Of a stretch of 64,000 bases of DNA, positions 25,845 to 35,989 are shown piece after piece. The notes under the pieces were generated by a model that saw only the letters and a program-made list of their open reading frames with translations, was not told the origin of the DNA and made no database searches. The position numbers were made by a program, and so were the translations under genes. The DNA is from Bacillaceae bacterium OF18-1A (GTDB lineage Bacteria > Bacillota > Bacilli > Bacillales > Bacillaceae_G), in the NCBI GenBank assembly GCA_027694045.1, contig JAQEWB010000009.1, positions 1 to 64,000 of the forward strand, written 5' to 3'. Every line of letters starts with the position of its first letter. Positions within the stretch are counted from its first letter, which is position 1.

Positions 25845-28139
25845 ATGAGTCATTATAAAGAAGAACAACACCGCGTCAATGTAGTGATTGAAAAAGTAGA
25901 TGAGGTACTGGAAGAGCTTGATGGTCGAGTTGGTTCGGTGAAGTCTGAAATTGTAAGTATTAGAAAAAACTTTTGGGAAGATGTAAAAGTAAATATAGAT
26001 AATATTAAAGAAGCGGTTGAAACGGCGGCGAGTATTAGGCAAGAAGCTGAGATTCTTTCAGAAAGAGAGCATACACATCGCCATGCGAAAAACGAATATA
26101 ACCTTTTAACGAAAATAAAAGAGACGCCGTATTTTGGGCGAATTGATTTTAAAGAAGATGATGAAGCGGATACTGATGAAATTTATATCGGTATCGGCTC
26201 TTTTTATGATAAAGAAAATGATGAGTTTTTAGTATACGATTGGCGGGCACCTATTTCGAGTCTGTACTACGATTACACTTTAGGGAAAGCTCAATATAAA
26301 GCGCCGATTGGTACAATTTCAGGTGATTTATTTTTAAAACGTCAATACATCATTCGAAGTGGAAAGATTCAGAGCATGTTTGATACAGGTGTGACGATAG
26401 GTGATGAATTATTACAAGAAGTACTTGGACGAAATGCGAGCGAGCAAATGAAAAGTATTGTAGCGACAATACAAAGAGAACAAAATCAAATTATTCGAAA
26501 CGATAAAAGCGATGTGTTAATTGTGCAAGGGACTGCTGGAAGTGGGAAAACTTCGGCAGCACTGCAGCGTGTTGCTTATTTATTGTACCGATACCGCAGC
26601 ACAGTTAAAGTGGATCAAATTCTACTATTTTCTCCGAATGAATTGTTCAATAGTTATATTGCGAACGTATTGCCAGAGCTTGGAGAGGAGAACATGCAGC
26701 AAACGACTTTTCAGGCGTATGTTGAGCATATGATTGGAAAGAGTTTTACTGTAGAAGATGCTTTTTCACAGTTAGAATACGTGTTAACAAAAGAGCATGA
26801 AAGTACGTATGAAACTAGAGTAAAAGGAATTCAATATAAATCTTCGGTTGAATTTATGGGATTACTTGAGAAATACGCGAAAAGCCTAAGGGAAAAAGGG
26901 TTACAATTTCATGATATAACCTTTAAAGGTGAAATGATGATAAAGGCAAAAGCAATATATGATTATTTTTATAGTATAGACATATCTATTGCTATACCGA
27001 ATCGAATGCAACTTACAATGGAGTGGATTTGTAAGAAGTTAAACGACTTTGAAAAGATAGAAGTGAAAAAAGGTTGGGTAGAACGAGAAATTCAATATTT
27101 AAATAAAGAAGATTACAATCGTTTGTATGAAAAATTAGAGAAGGATAATCAATTTGATTATTATGAGAAGGAACATGAGTTATTAACGAAATATGTAGTG
27201 AAAAAACATTTTCGTTCGTTACGTATAAAGGTGAAAAAATACGCTTTTGTAAATTATCCTGCGATTTTCCAGCAGTTATTTGAAAGCATGCAGAAAGATG
27301 TTTTCGTACCAGATTGCTGGGAAGAGATATGTAAGCAAACGGTAGAGCGTTTGAAGAAGAAAGAGTTAGCATATGAAGATGCTACGCCGTATTTATTTTT
27401 AAAAGAGTTAATGGAAGGTTTTAAAACGAATCATCTTGTGAAGTTTGTATTTATTGATGAAGTGCAAGATTATACATCTTTTCAATTAGCCTTTCTAAAG
27501 AGACTATTTCCGAAGGCGAAATGGACATTACTTGGTGATCGTAATCAAAATATTTTTTCTCAGGAGAATAATAGTATCTCCACATTATTTGCAGATCGTA
27601 AAGTAGAAACAGTTCAGCTTAACCGTAGTTATCGATCGACAAAACCGATCATTGAATTTACAAAGTGTATGATTTCAAATGGAAAAAATATTGAAGCTTT
27701 TAACAGGGATGGAAAGAAGCCTGTTTATATACAAGTAAGTGATGAACGAGAGCGTGTAGATAATATGATTCTTAAGATGAAAGGGTTAGAAGAAAAGGGC
27801 CATAAAACAATTGCGATTATTTGTAAAACAAATGAAGAATGTATGAAAGTGATGGAGCTCATAGGGGATACATTGCATGTCCATCTTATGCAAAAAGAGA
27901 ATACAACGTATGAGAAAGGTGTTGTTGTTATTCCTGCTTATTTGGCGAAAGGGATAGAATTTGACGCTGTTATTATATTTGATGCTTCAAATGACAACTA
28001 TTATAGAGAGTCTGAACGTAATTTGTTTTACACAGCGTGTACGAGAGCGATGCATGAATTGTATGTGTATTATGCTGGGGAACCAACGAACTTTCTCGCG
28101 CATATTCCAGAAGGTTTATATAAAAGGGAGAGATGTTAA
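25845..28139 (+). CDS. helD: HelD-like RNA polymerase recycling helicase
   Basis: 764 residues, similar to B. subtilis HelD (774). HelD is a UvrD/Rep-type superfamily 1 ATPase that binds RNA polymerase and releases stalled complexes. The N-terminal coiled coil (about 1-75) that enters the polymerase secondary channel is present. Walker A is GTAGSGKT (K235), motif II is FIDEVQDY (D538, E539), with LLGDRNQNIF, LNRSYRST and YTACTRAMHELYVYY further on. AAGGAGAG precedes the ATG at 25845. It sits in an operon downstream of the TetR gene, unlike a simple housekeeping layout. Confidence 0.9.
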   Translation: MSHYKEEQHRVNVVIEKVDEVLEELDGRVGSVKSEIVSIRKNFWEDVKVNIDNIKEAVETAASIRQEAEILSEREHTHRHAKNEYNLLTKIKETPYFGRIDFKEDDEADTDEIYIGIGSFYDKENDEFLVYDWRAPISSLYYDYTLGKAQYKAPIGTISGDLFLKRQYIIRSGKIQSMFDTGVTIGDELLQEVLGRNASEQMKSIVATIQREQNQIIRNDKSDVLIVQGTAGSGKTSAALQRVAYLLYRYRSTVKVDQILLFSPNELFNSYIANVLPELGEENMQQTTFQAYVEHMIGKSFTVEDAFSQLEYVLTKEHESTYETRVKGIQYKSSVEFMGLLEKYAKSLREKGLQFHDITFKGEMMIKAKAIYDYFYSIDISIAIPNRMQLTMEWICKKLNDFEKIEVKKGWVEREIQYLNKEDYNRLYEKLEKDNQFDYYEKEHELLTKYVVKKHFRSLRIKVKKYAFVNYPAIFQQLFESMQKDVFVPDCWEEICKQTVERLKKKELAYEDATPYLFLKELMEGFKTNHLVKFVFIDEVQDYTSFQLAFLKRLFPKAKWTLLGDRNQNIFSQENNSISTLFADRKVETVQLNRSYRSTKPIIEFTKCMISNGKNIEAFNRDGKKPVYIQVSDERERVDNMILKMKGLEEKGHKTIAIICKTNEECMKVMELIGDTLHVHLMQKENTTYEKGVVVIPAYLAKGIEFDAVIIFDASNDNYYRESERNLFYTACTRAMHELYVYYAGEPTNFLAHIPEGLYKRERC

Positions 28140-28736
28140 ATGGCAAATCAATATAATACTTTTCAAAATTGTAGTAAGGAAGTTGCAATAATATTACCGA
28201 TTCCAAAGTATGTGAAATTAGTACGTGAGCATGAGGAATTACGTGATGGCGTCCAAGTTTCCATTCAGCGTTATCAAGCGGAAAAACCACTACATTACGG
28301 CGGTTCTCATATTACAACTATTACTTCTCAAAATGGTAAGTATTTATTAAGTTACACAAATATGATGCCGGTATACTCTAATACATTACCCCATAAAGAT
28401 GAGGCGGAAAAAATAGCGATGGATGTAATGGAAAAGGTTGATCAACAATATGCAAGTGGTTTAACTTTACTCCGTATTGAAAAACAAACGAGACAGTATG
28501 AAAATGAAGGAGAAATTAATGTTTTCCCTGTATTGTGGGTGAAAATGATGCATCATAACGGTAGTTTCAACTGGGTAACAATTGGAGGCGATGGACAAAT
28601 TATCGAATTTGAGCGTGACGTACGCTGGGATTATATGATGAGCCGCCGTCAAACGGAAATGTGGAATTACGATAATTGGATCTTGGCACGTATGGGGAAA
28701 GGGCCACAATTAATGCCACCATCTGCCTTAGCTTAG
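28140..28736 (+). CDS. Uncharacterised protein next to helD
   Basis: 198 residues, no signal peptide or membrane segment. I do not recognise the family. The sequence has a mixed alpha/beta look with a central repeat of aromatic strands (KYLLSYTNMMPVYSN, VFPVLWVKMMHHNGSFNWVTIGGDGQIIEFER). The ATG directly follows the helD stop, with GGGAGAG as ribosome site, so it is co-translated with helD and falls under the TetR operators. A terminator follows at 28828. Confidence 0.78.
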   Translation: MANQYNTFQNCSKEVAIILPIPKYVKLVREHEELRDGVQVSIQRYQAEKPLHYGGSHITTITSQNGKYLLSYTNMMPVYSNTLPHKDEAEKIAMDVMEKVDQQYASGLTLLRIEKQTRQYENEGEINVFPVLWVKMMHHNGSFNWVTIGGDGQIIEFERDVRWDYMMSRRQTEMWNYDNWILARMGKGPQLMPPSALA

Positions 28737-28827
28737 AAGTTATCTATTTTAAAAAATATTCACAAATTTCAATAGGTTTGATATGATTAACTTCAACAAG
28801 TTAATAGAGGCCGGAGATATTTGAGAT

Positions 28828-28888
28828 AAGCCATAAATTTATTTAGGTATACAGGAGGAATGTAGCTTAAATAATTTATGGCTTTTTT
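28828..28888 (+). terminator. Long-loop terminator of the TetR-helD operon
   Basis: AAGCCATAAATT and AATTTATGGCTT with a loop of about 33 bases, then T7. The rest of 28737-29079 is AT-rich with no gene seen. Confidence 0.7.
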
Positions 28889-29043
28889 TATTGGATGAGC
28901 CATACACAATAGGGAGGGTTGTAGGAATTAAATAGTATAGTAATAGTTTTTTGTATTATAAATATATTTGTTAGATTGGAATTTTAATATAAGCTTATAA
29001 AAATAATGAAAATATATCTTCTATTTCGTGTAAATCTCATTAA

Positions 29044-30024
<981 letters not shown>

Positions 30025-30034
30025 GTGGAATAGG

Positions 30035-30071
30035 AAAAAGGGTATGCCAGTGTTTTCGGTATACCCTTTTT
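30035..30071. terminator. Bidirectional terminator
   Basis: AAAAAGGGTAT-CC and GG-ATACCCTTTTT arms. It ends the GDPD gene and, on the other strand, the DUF3916 gene whose stop touches it. Confidence 0.88.
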
Positions 30072-30579
30072 ACGTCAGCTCCCCAATAAACCAAATTTCT
30101 TCTTCATGGCATTCATCGTCATCATGAATAGTATCTTGAAAGTGTAAAGTTTGAACAGTATTACAAATTGAAATGCCCGATGACTCCCAATAATCGGGCT
30201 CATTTGAAAGAGGAATCCATTTTTGATATTCACCATTTCTGTTGAAAAAGTTGCGAAAGTAGTCATCGTTTTTAAATACAATAATTTGAGAGTTCCACAA
30301 ATGTTCTATAGAAATCAAAGTAACGACTCGGTATGTATTTGTATCGTTCGGTTTTATTTTCGTTAAATGATTGGCTTGATTTAATAAAGTTTGAATACAC
30401 AATTCTTTTACTTTTTTCGGTGTTTTATGAGACTCGATAAAAGCTTGGGAAACTGGTAAAGGCATACACCAATATTCATTGTTATAGAAAGTAGAAGGGA
30501 ACGTTTTTGTATGTTCCTCAATGCGTTTAATCATAGTGTTTGTTTTTTGTTTCATACCACGTATTTTCTTTTCATGCAT
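30070..30579 (-). CDS. DUF3916-type protein
   Basis: 169 residues, soluble. MKQKTNTMIKRIEEHTKTFPS, YNNEYWCMPLPVSQAFIES, KVKELCIQTLLNQANHLTKIKPND and YRVVTLISIEHLWNSQIIVF match the family DUF3916 as I remember it; no function is known. Its ATG overlaps the end of the LysR gene by eight bases, so it is translated together with it, and it may start internally at the second Met (MKQK). Confidence 0.8.
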   Translation of the reverse strand: MHEKKIRGMKQKTNTMIKRIEEHTKTFPSTFYNNEYWCMPLPVSQAFIESHKTPKKVKELCIQTLLNQANHLTKIKPNDTNTYRVVTLISIEHLWNSQIIVFKNDDYFRNFFNRNGEYQKWIPLSNEPDYWESSGISICNTVQTLHFQDTIHDDDECHEEEIWFIGELT

Positions 30580-31423
30580 TGTGAGTCATCTCCATAAATT
30601 TTTGTAATGCAGCTGAGCGAAATATATCGTTTCTAGTAATGAAAGTAGTAGGAACTTTTTTGAAGCTATTTGGTAAAGGATTGAATGATAAGTCATGTTC
30701 ATGCCCCTTTAAAATGGATTTCATCATAATTGCTACACCTATACCTGATTTTACACATGCAAGTATTGCTTCAATTGTCCCGAATTCTAATACTCGTTTA
30801 GGCGAGATTCCTTCTTCTTGAAGCCAGTCTTCTAATAAACTTCTATAATAGCAATCGTGACTAAAAGCGAGTAAATTCATATCTTCTATGTCTTTAAGAG
30901 AGGACAAAGGTTTTTTACTAATGAGAACTAATTCTTCTTCCCGAAATACATTTGCATGAAGTTCAGCATGCTGAATAGTTCCAGCGATAAATGCCCCGTC
31001 TAGTTTTCGTTCTAACACAAGCCTAATTAGTTGTTCAGTTGTATTTGTTTCTAAAATCAATTCGACTTTTGGGTACTTCTCATAATAGGACGTTAATATA
31101 GATGGAAGCCTTACAGCAGTTGTAGATTCTGTACATCCAATTTTTAAAGTTCCTTTTGGCTCAGTTCCATTACTTTGGACAGCTTTAACAGATTGATCCA
31201 TTAAGTGGAGGATTTGTTTTGCATACGTTAATAAAATCTCACCGTTAGAAGTTAACGTAACACCTTTTCCATTTCGATAAAATAAAGGTACACCTAATTC
31301 GTTTTCTAATTGTTTTATGCGCATCGTAACACCAGATTGCACATAGTTTAACTTTTTAGCTGCATGAGATATATTTTTTTCGTTTGCAACTTCGTAAAAA
31401 ACAGTTAAATCTTTTATGTCCAC
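30572..31423 (-). CDS. LysR family regulator (divergent to an MFS transporter)
   Basis: 283 residues. N-terminal LysR HTH: FYEVANEKNISHAAKKLNYVQSGVTMRIKQLENELGVPLFYRNGKGVTLT, then the effector-binding fold starting GTLKIGCTESTTAVRLPSIL. It is transcribed away from an MFS transporter gene across a spacer of about 110 bases, the usual LysR arrangement, so it probably activates or represses that transporter in response to a small molecule. Confidence 0.93.
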   Translation of the reverse strand: MDIKDLTVFYEVANEKNISHAAKKLNYVQSGVTMRIKQLENELGVPLFYRNGKGVTLTSNGEILLTYAKQILHLMDQSVKAVQSNGTEPKGTLKIGCTESTTAVRLPSILTSYYEKYPKVELILETNTTEQLIRLVLERKLDGAFIAGTIQHAELHANVFREEELVLISKKPLSSLKDIEDMNLLAFSHDCYYRSLLEDWLQEEGISPKRVLEFGTIEAILACVKSGIGVAIMMKSILKGHEHDLSFNPLPNSFKKVPTTFITRNDIFRSAALQKFMEMTHNA

Positions 31424-31533
31424 GTATCATCCCTCCGAAAAGGTATCAATTTTTTTGATGGATTATATAATTAATGTTTATGTTATATGATATCAAAATC
31501 TTCATACAATGGAAGGATATGGAGGGATTTTTG

Positions 31534-32739
31534 ATGTTAGTGGAGGAAAAGGTGAGTAGTTCCTATAAGTGGATAATGTTAATTTTTGCAACGATTGCTC
31601 AAGCAACAGCGACACTTATAACGTATGGTGTCGGAGTTTTTGTTTTATTTTGGAGAGAAGAATATTCGCTTACGAATATGGAGAGTGGATTGTTAATCAG
31701 TGTTGTGAATATTGGTCCGTTATTTTGTATGCTTTTCGTCGGTCGGCTACTCGATCAATATAATGAAAAATTATTAATTTGTATCAGTTCATTTTTGCTA
31801 GGGAGTTCACTTTTACTGACTAATATAGTAAGTGGATTTAATGGATTACTCTTTGTCCTTTTATTAGTAGGAATATTTTATAGTGTTTCGCAGCCGGGAG
31901 GAAGTAAAGTGATAATGAAATGGTTCTCCAAAGAAAATCGTGGGTTAGCGATGGGGATCCGGCAAGCCGGTATACCGGTTGGTGGTGCGCTAGGGGGAGT
32001 ATTGATTCCTTTTCTTACAATAAAATATAATGTGTCTTATGCGATAAATATAATTGCATGCATTTGTATCATTGGAGGGTTTTTATTTTTCATATTTTAC
32101 AAGGATCCATATGTTCAGGAGAAAGTAAAAGAAGAACGTATTAACCGCTCTATTTGTATGCAATTAAAAGCAGTGATAAATAAAAAAGAGTTGTATCCAA
32201 TCTATATAACAGGTATTAGTATGATTTCATTGCAAATGGTGTTAGTCGGACACTTTATTAAATTTTTAGTAATAGAACAATCTATTACGCCCATTTTAGC
32301 AGGGAAAATATTTTCAGTTATGTTCTTTTCCGGAATGGTTGGTCGTATTATATTGGCAGCTGTTAGTGATTTGCTTTATAAGGGGAACCGTCGCATCCCT
32401 TTATTTATATCGGTCTGCACGTCTATTGGTGTTATTCTCATATTAGTAATGAGTATACATACAATAACGAGTGGAGTATTGTATGTTGTAAGTGCATTGT
32501 TAGGGTTCTTTTCAATTGGCTGGTTCAGTCTTTTTATAGTCGAAGTTGCAGAATCGGCAAGTGAAGAATGTGTAGGGATGACGGTCAGTTTTGCTCTGAC
32601 ATTAAATCAAATTGCTATTATTGTCGCACCTATTTTATTTGGCTATATTGTAGACGAGAAAGGGTATACGTATGCGTGGATGTGTATAGTTGTATTATTA
32701 AGTATCTCCGTAGTTAGTTTATATAAAGTGAAACTTTAA
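31534..32739 (+). CDS. MFS transporter
   Basis: 401 residues with about 12 membrane segments. Typical motif-A-like loop: GRLLDQYNEKLLI; SQPGGSKVIMKWFSKENRGLAMGIRQAGIPVGGALGG is characteristic of the CynX/NimT or oxalate-formate-type branch. The ATG at 31534 lies 8 bases after GGAGGG; the longer in-frame start at 31474 would begin in the divergent promoter region. Likely substrate: a small organic anion or drug. Expression is probably set by the divergent LysR regulator. Confidence 0.88.
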   Translation: MLVEEKVSSSYKWIMLIFATIAQATATLITYGVGVFVLFWREEYSLTNMESGLLISVVNIGPLFCMLFVGRLLDQYNEKLLICISSFLLGSSLLLTNIVSGFNGLLFVLLLVGIFYSVSQPGGSKVIMKWFSKENRGLAMGIRQAGIPVGGALGGVLIPFLTIKYNVSYAINIIACICIIGGFLFFIFYKDPYVQEKVKEERINRSICMQLKAVINKKELYPIYITGISMISLQMVLVGHFIKFLVIEQSITPILAGKIFSVMFFSGMVGRIILAAVSDLLYKGNRRIPLFISVCTSIGVILILVMSIHTITSGVLYVVSALLGFFSIGWFSLFIVEVAESASEECVGMTVSFALTLNQIAIIVAPILFGYIVDEKGYTYAWMCIVVLLSISVVSLYKVKL

Positions 32740-32745
32740 ACAGTG

Positions 32746-32780
32746 GGGGGTCTTACTGCCCGGCGAATAGCGGGATAAAT
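32746..32780. repeat. GC-rich intergenic repeat-like segment, copy B
   Basis: GGGGTCTTACTGCCCGGCGA followed by a GCGGGATAAA core, related to 7092-7122 in reverse. CCCG and CGGG can pair. Resembles dispersed B. cereus group repeats; the family name is from memory. Confidence 0.45.
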
Positions 32781-32894
32781 ATAATGAAAAATGAGTAATG
32801 TAAATTTTTTATGAAGAATATCTTAAGACATGCCGAATGAACGACATTTCTTTTTTGTTTGCTGTATAATCAAAATTGTGAATGAGATTTATTT

Positions 32895-33125
32895 TCAATA
32901 CCGTTCGTTTCCTCTTTTGAAATTACCTGTAATTTTAGCCATAATCAGTTGTTTTTCTTTATCATTATTTGCATGATTTATTTTGTTTAAAAATTTTTCA
33001 GCGTCATTTCCTTTTAAAGTCATAATTTGTTTTCCGTAATATTCAATTAATACTATGTTGTTTTTTGTTATCCGATAATGAAACATCATATCATCTAAGC
33101 AATCGCGTTTATCAGTTTTTTTCAT
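32895..33125 (-). CDS. Small uncharacterised protein
   Basis: 76 residues from the ATG at 33125 (MKKTDKRDCLDDMMFHYRIT), preceded by GGAGATGAAC. Soluble, basic, with a beta-rich centre (NNIVLIEYYGKQIMTLKGND) and helical C-terminus. Not recognised. It stands alone between the MFS gene and the serine hydrolase. Confidence 0.6.
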   Translation of the reverse strand: MKKTDKRDCLDDMMFHYRITKNNIVLIEYYGKQIMTLKGNDAEKFLNKINHANNDKEKQLIMAKITGNFKRGNERY

Positions 33126-33376
33126 ATGTTCATCTCCATTCTTTATGATGTGTAACAAATGTTACATAAGAAATTGAAATTATAGTTAGACGCATCCGAT
33201 TGCAAGGTGGAAATTTTGCAAGAAAGAAATACAATAGAGAGTAGTCGAAAACTAGATGTGAGAAAAAGGAATCTGATCAAATAGGGTGAATAATAGATTA
33301 GGAAATATTATAAATAAAAGATATAGAATAGAATGGATGCACGTTAAGTGAAATTAGATAAAAGAGGGTTCCTATT

Positions 33377-34504
33377 ATGTTAAAGAAATGGTTAATCGTT
33401 TTCTTTATCTTTGCTATTTTTTGTGGAAGTGTCGCTACACTAATATATGCAAATAAAGATAAAAAATATGATACAAAAGCATTTTCGAATTTAAAGGATA
33501 AACAGAAGGACGATAAGCAAGAAGTTAGTGCAAATGAGAAGAAGCGCTACGAAATGGCAGCTGAAAAACTAGATCAATATTTAAAAGATAGAGGGTTTAA
33601 TGGGAGTGTTCTTGTAGCCAGTAAAGATCATGTGATTTTACGAAAAGGTTACGGATACGCGAATGTGGAAGATAAAGTATTAACAACACCACGAACGAGA
33701 TATCGCATTGGTTCGATTACGAAAACCGTCGTTGCAATATCGATTATGCAGCTAAGAGAAAAAGGGAAATTGAATATTGAAGACAATGTAAATAAGTATA
33801 TCCCATCGTTTCCAGCAGATAAAAATATTACGTTGCGAAATTTGTTAACACATACGTCTGGATTACCCGAACAGGGACAAGGAAGTGTTGATGCGGCGTC
33901 ACGTTTAAAGTTAGTAACTTGGATTGGAGCACAAAAATTGCAGTTTCCTGCAGGGACAGGATGGAAATATACAGATTATAACTATATGGTGCTTGCGTAT
34001 ATTGTAGAAAAGATAGCAAAGAAACCACTGGCTGAATATGTGAAAGAAAATATTTTTACTCCTGTTGAAATGCATGAATCGGGAATGGGGGCAACTCTCC
34101 CTGAAGATATTTTCTTGGCAGAAGGTTATACGAAAAAAGATAATGGTTTAATAGCCACGCCTCGCTTGAAAATGAACTGGCTATATGGCTGCGGAGAAAT
34201 GTATACGACTGTTGAAGATATGAAAAAGTTAGATGAAGCTATTATGGATGGTAAACTACTTTCTAAACAAAGCTTATCAGATATGTTTACTGCATCCCCT
34301 GCTAGAAGGTATGGATTTAGTTTCTACATTTATCCGGATTATTATCATAACCACGGTGTGTTAGCTGGATGGAATACATTTAATAATTTTAATTGGGATA
34401 AACGAACGTTTGTCATTTTATTCTCTAACGTACAAAATGGTATGAATGATGCCTTTAATCAAGAATTTAGGAAATTGGCGAATGATTTAATAGAAGGAAA
34501 ATAA
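33377..34504 (+). CDS. Serine hydrolase of the beta-lactamase / PBP class C family
   Basis: 375 residues with an N-terminal signal anchor (LIVFFIFAIFCGSVATLIYA). The SxxK motif is S113-I-T-K116 in RIGSITKTVVAIS. The second motif reads YTD in WKYTDYNYMVLAYIVEK, a Y-x-D variant of Y-x-N seen in several class C-type hydrolases. The KTG box position is HGVLAGW (H-x-G type). Such proteins include D-Ala-D-Ala carboxypeptidase/esterase-like enzymes acting outside the membrane; a true beta-lactamase is less likely because of the H-x-G triad. It is monocistronic. Confidence 0.87.
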   Translation: MLKKWLIVFFIFAIFCGSVATLIYANKDKKYDTKAFSNLKDKQKDDKQEVSANEKKRYEMAAEKLDQYLKDRGFNGSVLVASKDHVILRKGYGYANVEDKVLTTPRTRYRIGSITKTVVAISIMQLREKGKLNIEDNVNKYIPSFPADKNITLRNLLTHTSGLPEQGQGSVDAASRLKLVTWIGAQKLQFPAGTGWKYTDYNYMVLAYIVEKIAKKPLAEYVKENIFTPVEMHESGMGATLPEDIFLAEGYTKKDNGLIATPRLKMNWLYGCGEMYTTVEDMKKLDEAIMDGKLLSKQSLSDMFTASPARRYGFSFYIYPDYYHNHGVLAGWNTFNNFNWDKRTFVILFSNVQNGMNDAFNQEFRKLANDLIEGK

Positions 34505-34513
34505 TTACTTTGG

Positions 34514-34551
34514 AATCGGTATTGATATGAAACTATCAATACCGATTTTTT
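34514..34551 (+). terminator. Terminator of the serine hydrolase gene
   Basis: AATCGGTATTGATA and TATCAATACCGATT with 6-base loop, then TTTT. Confidence 0.9.
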
Positions 34552-34740
34552 ATTTAGTACGTTAGCAACTAGGGAAGAGTTAATATGAGAATAAATTCAT
34601 GAATGATGTTAAATATTAGGGAAGATAATGCGTGAAGTTACGGAATGTTAGTTGGGAATTTTTACATTGATAAAAAAAGCTTGAGCTTCACATTATGTGA
34701 AGCTTTATATTATTGGAGAAACGAACAGGAGGTTAGAGCA

Positions 34741-35898
34741 ATGAAAAAAGCAGTAAAGTTTTGTTTAATAGCTACATTATCTACAGCGATTATGAGTGGG
34801 TGTTCTTTTGAAGGAAACAATGAAAATGCTAAAGGGAAAGAGGATAAAAAAGTAGAGGTACAGAAAAGCGCTGGGAAATATACGATGCCAGATGAAAAAG
34901 ATAAACATGAAGGTACATGGCTACAATGGCCACATGAATACACGTATGGGAAAGAGTATAAAGAAGAAGTTGAGCCAATTTGGGTGAAGATGGCAAGTGC
35001 TTTAACTGAAGGTGAAAAAGTTCATATTGTTGCATATGATGGGGATGAAAAAGAGCGAATTAACAAGCTTTTAACAGACGAAGGGTTAAATATGGAGAAG
35101 GTTGATTTCTTTATTGCTCCTACTGATGATGTGTGGGCGAGAGATAGTGGACCGATTTTTGTTTATGATGAAAATAAAAATTTAAAAATATTAGATCCAG
35201 CATTTAATGGTTGGGGGAAGAAAACACCTTATAAAAATGATGCTCGCATACGTGAGAACGTTAGTAAACAATCAGGAATTGAAAGAATTGATTGGGGAAA
35301 ATTTGTCCTGGAAGGTGGCGCAATTGAATTAGACAGCAATGGAACAGCTTTATTAACGCGAAGTGCAGTAACGAATAAAAATAGAAATCCGAATTTATCA
35401 GAAAAGGAAATTGAAAAATATGTAAGTGACCTTGGAGTGAAACACTTTATTTGGCTAGACGGAGTGCCTAATTTAGATATTACTGATTTTCATATTGATG
35501 GATTTGCTAAATTCCATGATAAATCTACCATTGTAACGATGAAAGAAGATGATCTAGCTGAATGGGGATTATCAAACAAAGATATGGATACGTTGTTAGA
35601 TGCAAAAAATGCTTCAGGAAAGAAGTATAAGTATGAATATTTACCACTTAGTAAAGAGGAGGTTACATTAGAAGACGGAAAAACGCTGGATTATAAAGGG
35701 TCATATATCAATTATTACATTGGGAATACAGTTGTATTGGTGCCTAATTATAATGACCCAAATGACAAAATCGCAAACGATACGATTCAGAAGTTATACC
35801 CAGATCGTAAAGTAGTCGGTATTGATGTGAGAGAGCTTTATAAAAATGGCGGTATGATTCATTGTGTGACGCAGCAACAACCGATTTCATTGAAGTAA
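34741..35898 (+). CDS. Agmatine deiminase family lipoprotein
   Basis: 385 residues, pentein fold of the agmatine/peptidyl-arginine deiminase family, with a lipoprotein signal (AIMSGCS, Cys about residue 21) so it acts outside the membrane. Conserved blocks: WLQWPHEYTYG, DDVWARDSGPIF, FNGWGKKTPY, LEGGAIELDSNGTALLTRSA, ITDFHIDGFAKF (His and Asp), and the nucleophile segment GGMIHCVTQQQP. Reaction: guanidine to ureido plus ammonia, probably on agmatine or a related compound. AGGAGG precedes the ATG at 34741. A hairpin at 34678-34714 lies in its leader. A second family member follows directly. Confidence 0.9.
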   Translation: MKKAVKFCLIATLSTAIMSGCSFEGNNENAKGKEDKKVEVQKSAGKYTMPDEKDKHEGTWLQWPHEYTYGKEYKEEVEPIWVKMASALTEGEKVHIVAYDGDEKERINKLLTDEGLNMEKVDFFIAPTDDVWARDSGPIFVYDENKNLKILDPAFNGWGKKTPYKNDARIRENVSKQSGIERIDWGKFVLEGGAIELDSNGTALLTRSAVTNKNRNPNLSEKEIEKYVSDLGVKHFIWLDGVPNLDITDFHIDGFAKFHDKSTIVTMKEDDLAEWGLSNKDMDTLLDAKNASGKKYKYEYLPLSKEEVTLEDGKTLDYKGSYINYYIGNTVVLVPNYNDPNDKIANDTIQKLYPDRKVVGIDVRELYKNGGMIHCVTQQQPISLK

Positions 35899-35989
35899 TC
35901 AGTTTCTATAAGGTTGATGATTCTACTACTTAAGCTATAGTGAAGAGTTGTTTCTACTACAGAATTATCCAAAGGGTGAGGGAATAAAT

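Noticed and set aside
25776..26042. Minus-strand frame antisense to the start of helD
   Set aside because: Shadow frame with no ribosome site and no recognisable domain.
33377..34504. True beta-lactamase
   Set aside because: The motif triad is S-x-x-K, Y-x-D, H-x-G, which fits class C-like hydrolases and carboxypeptidases better.
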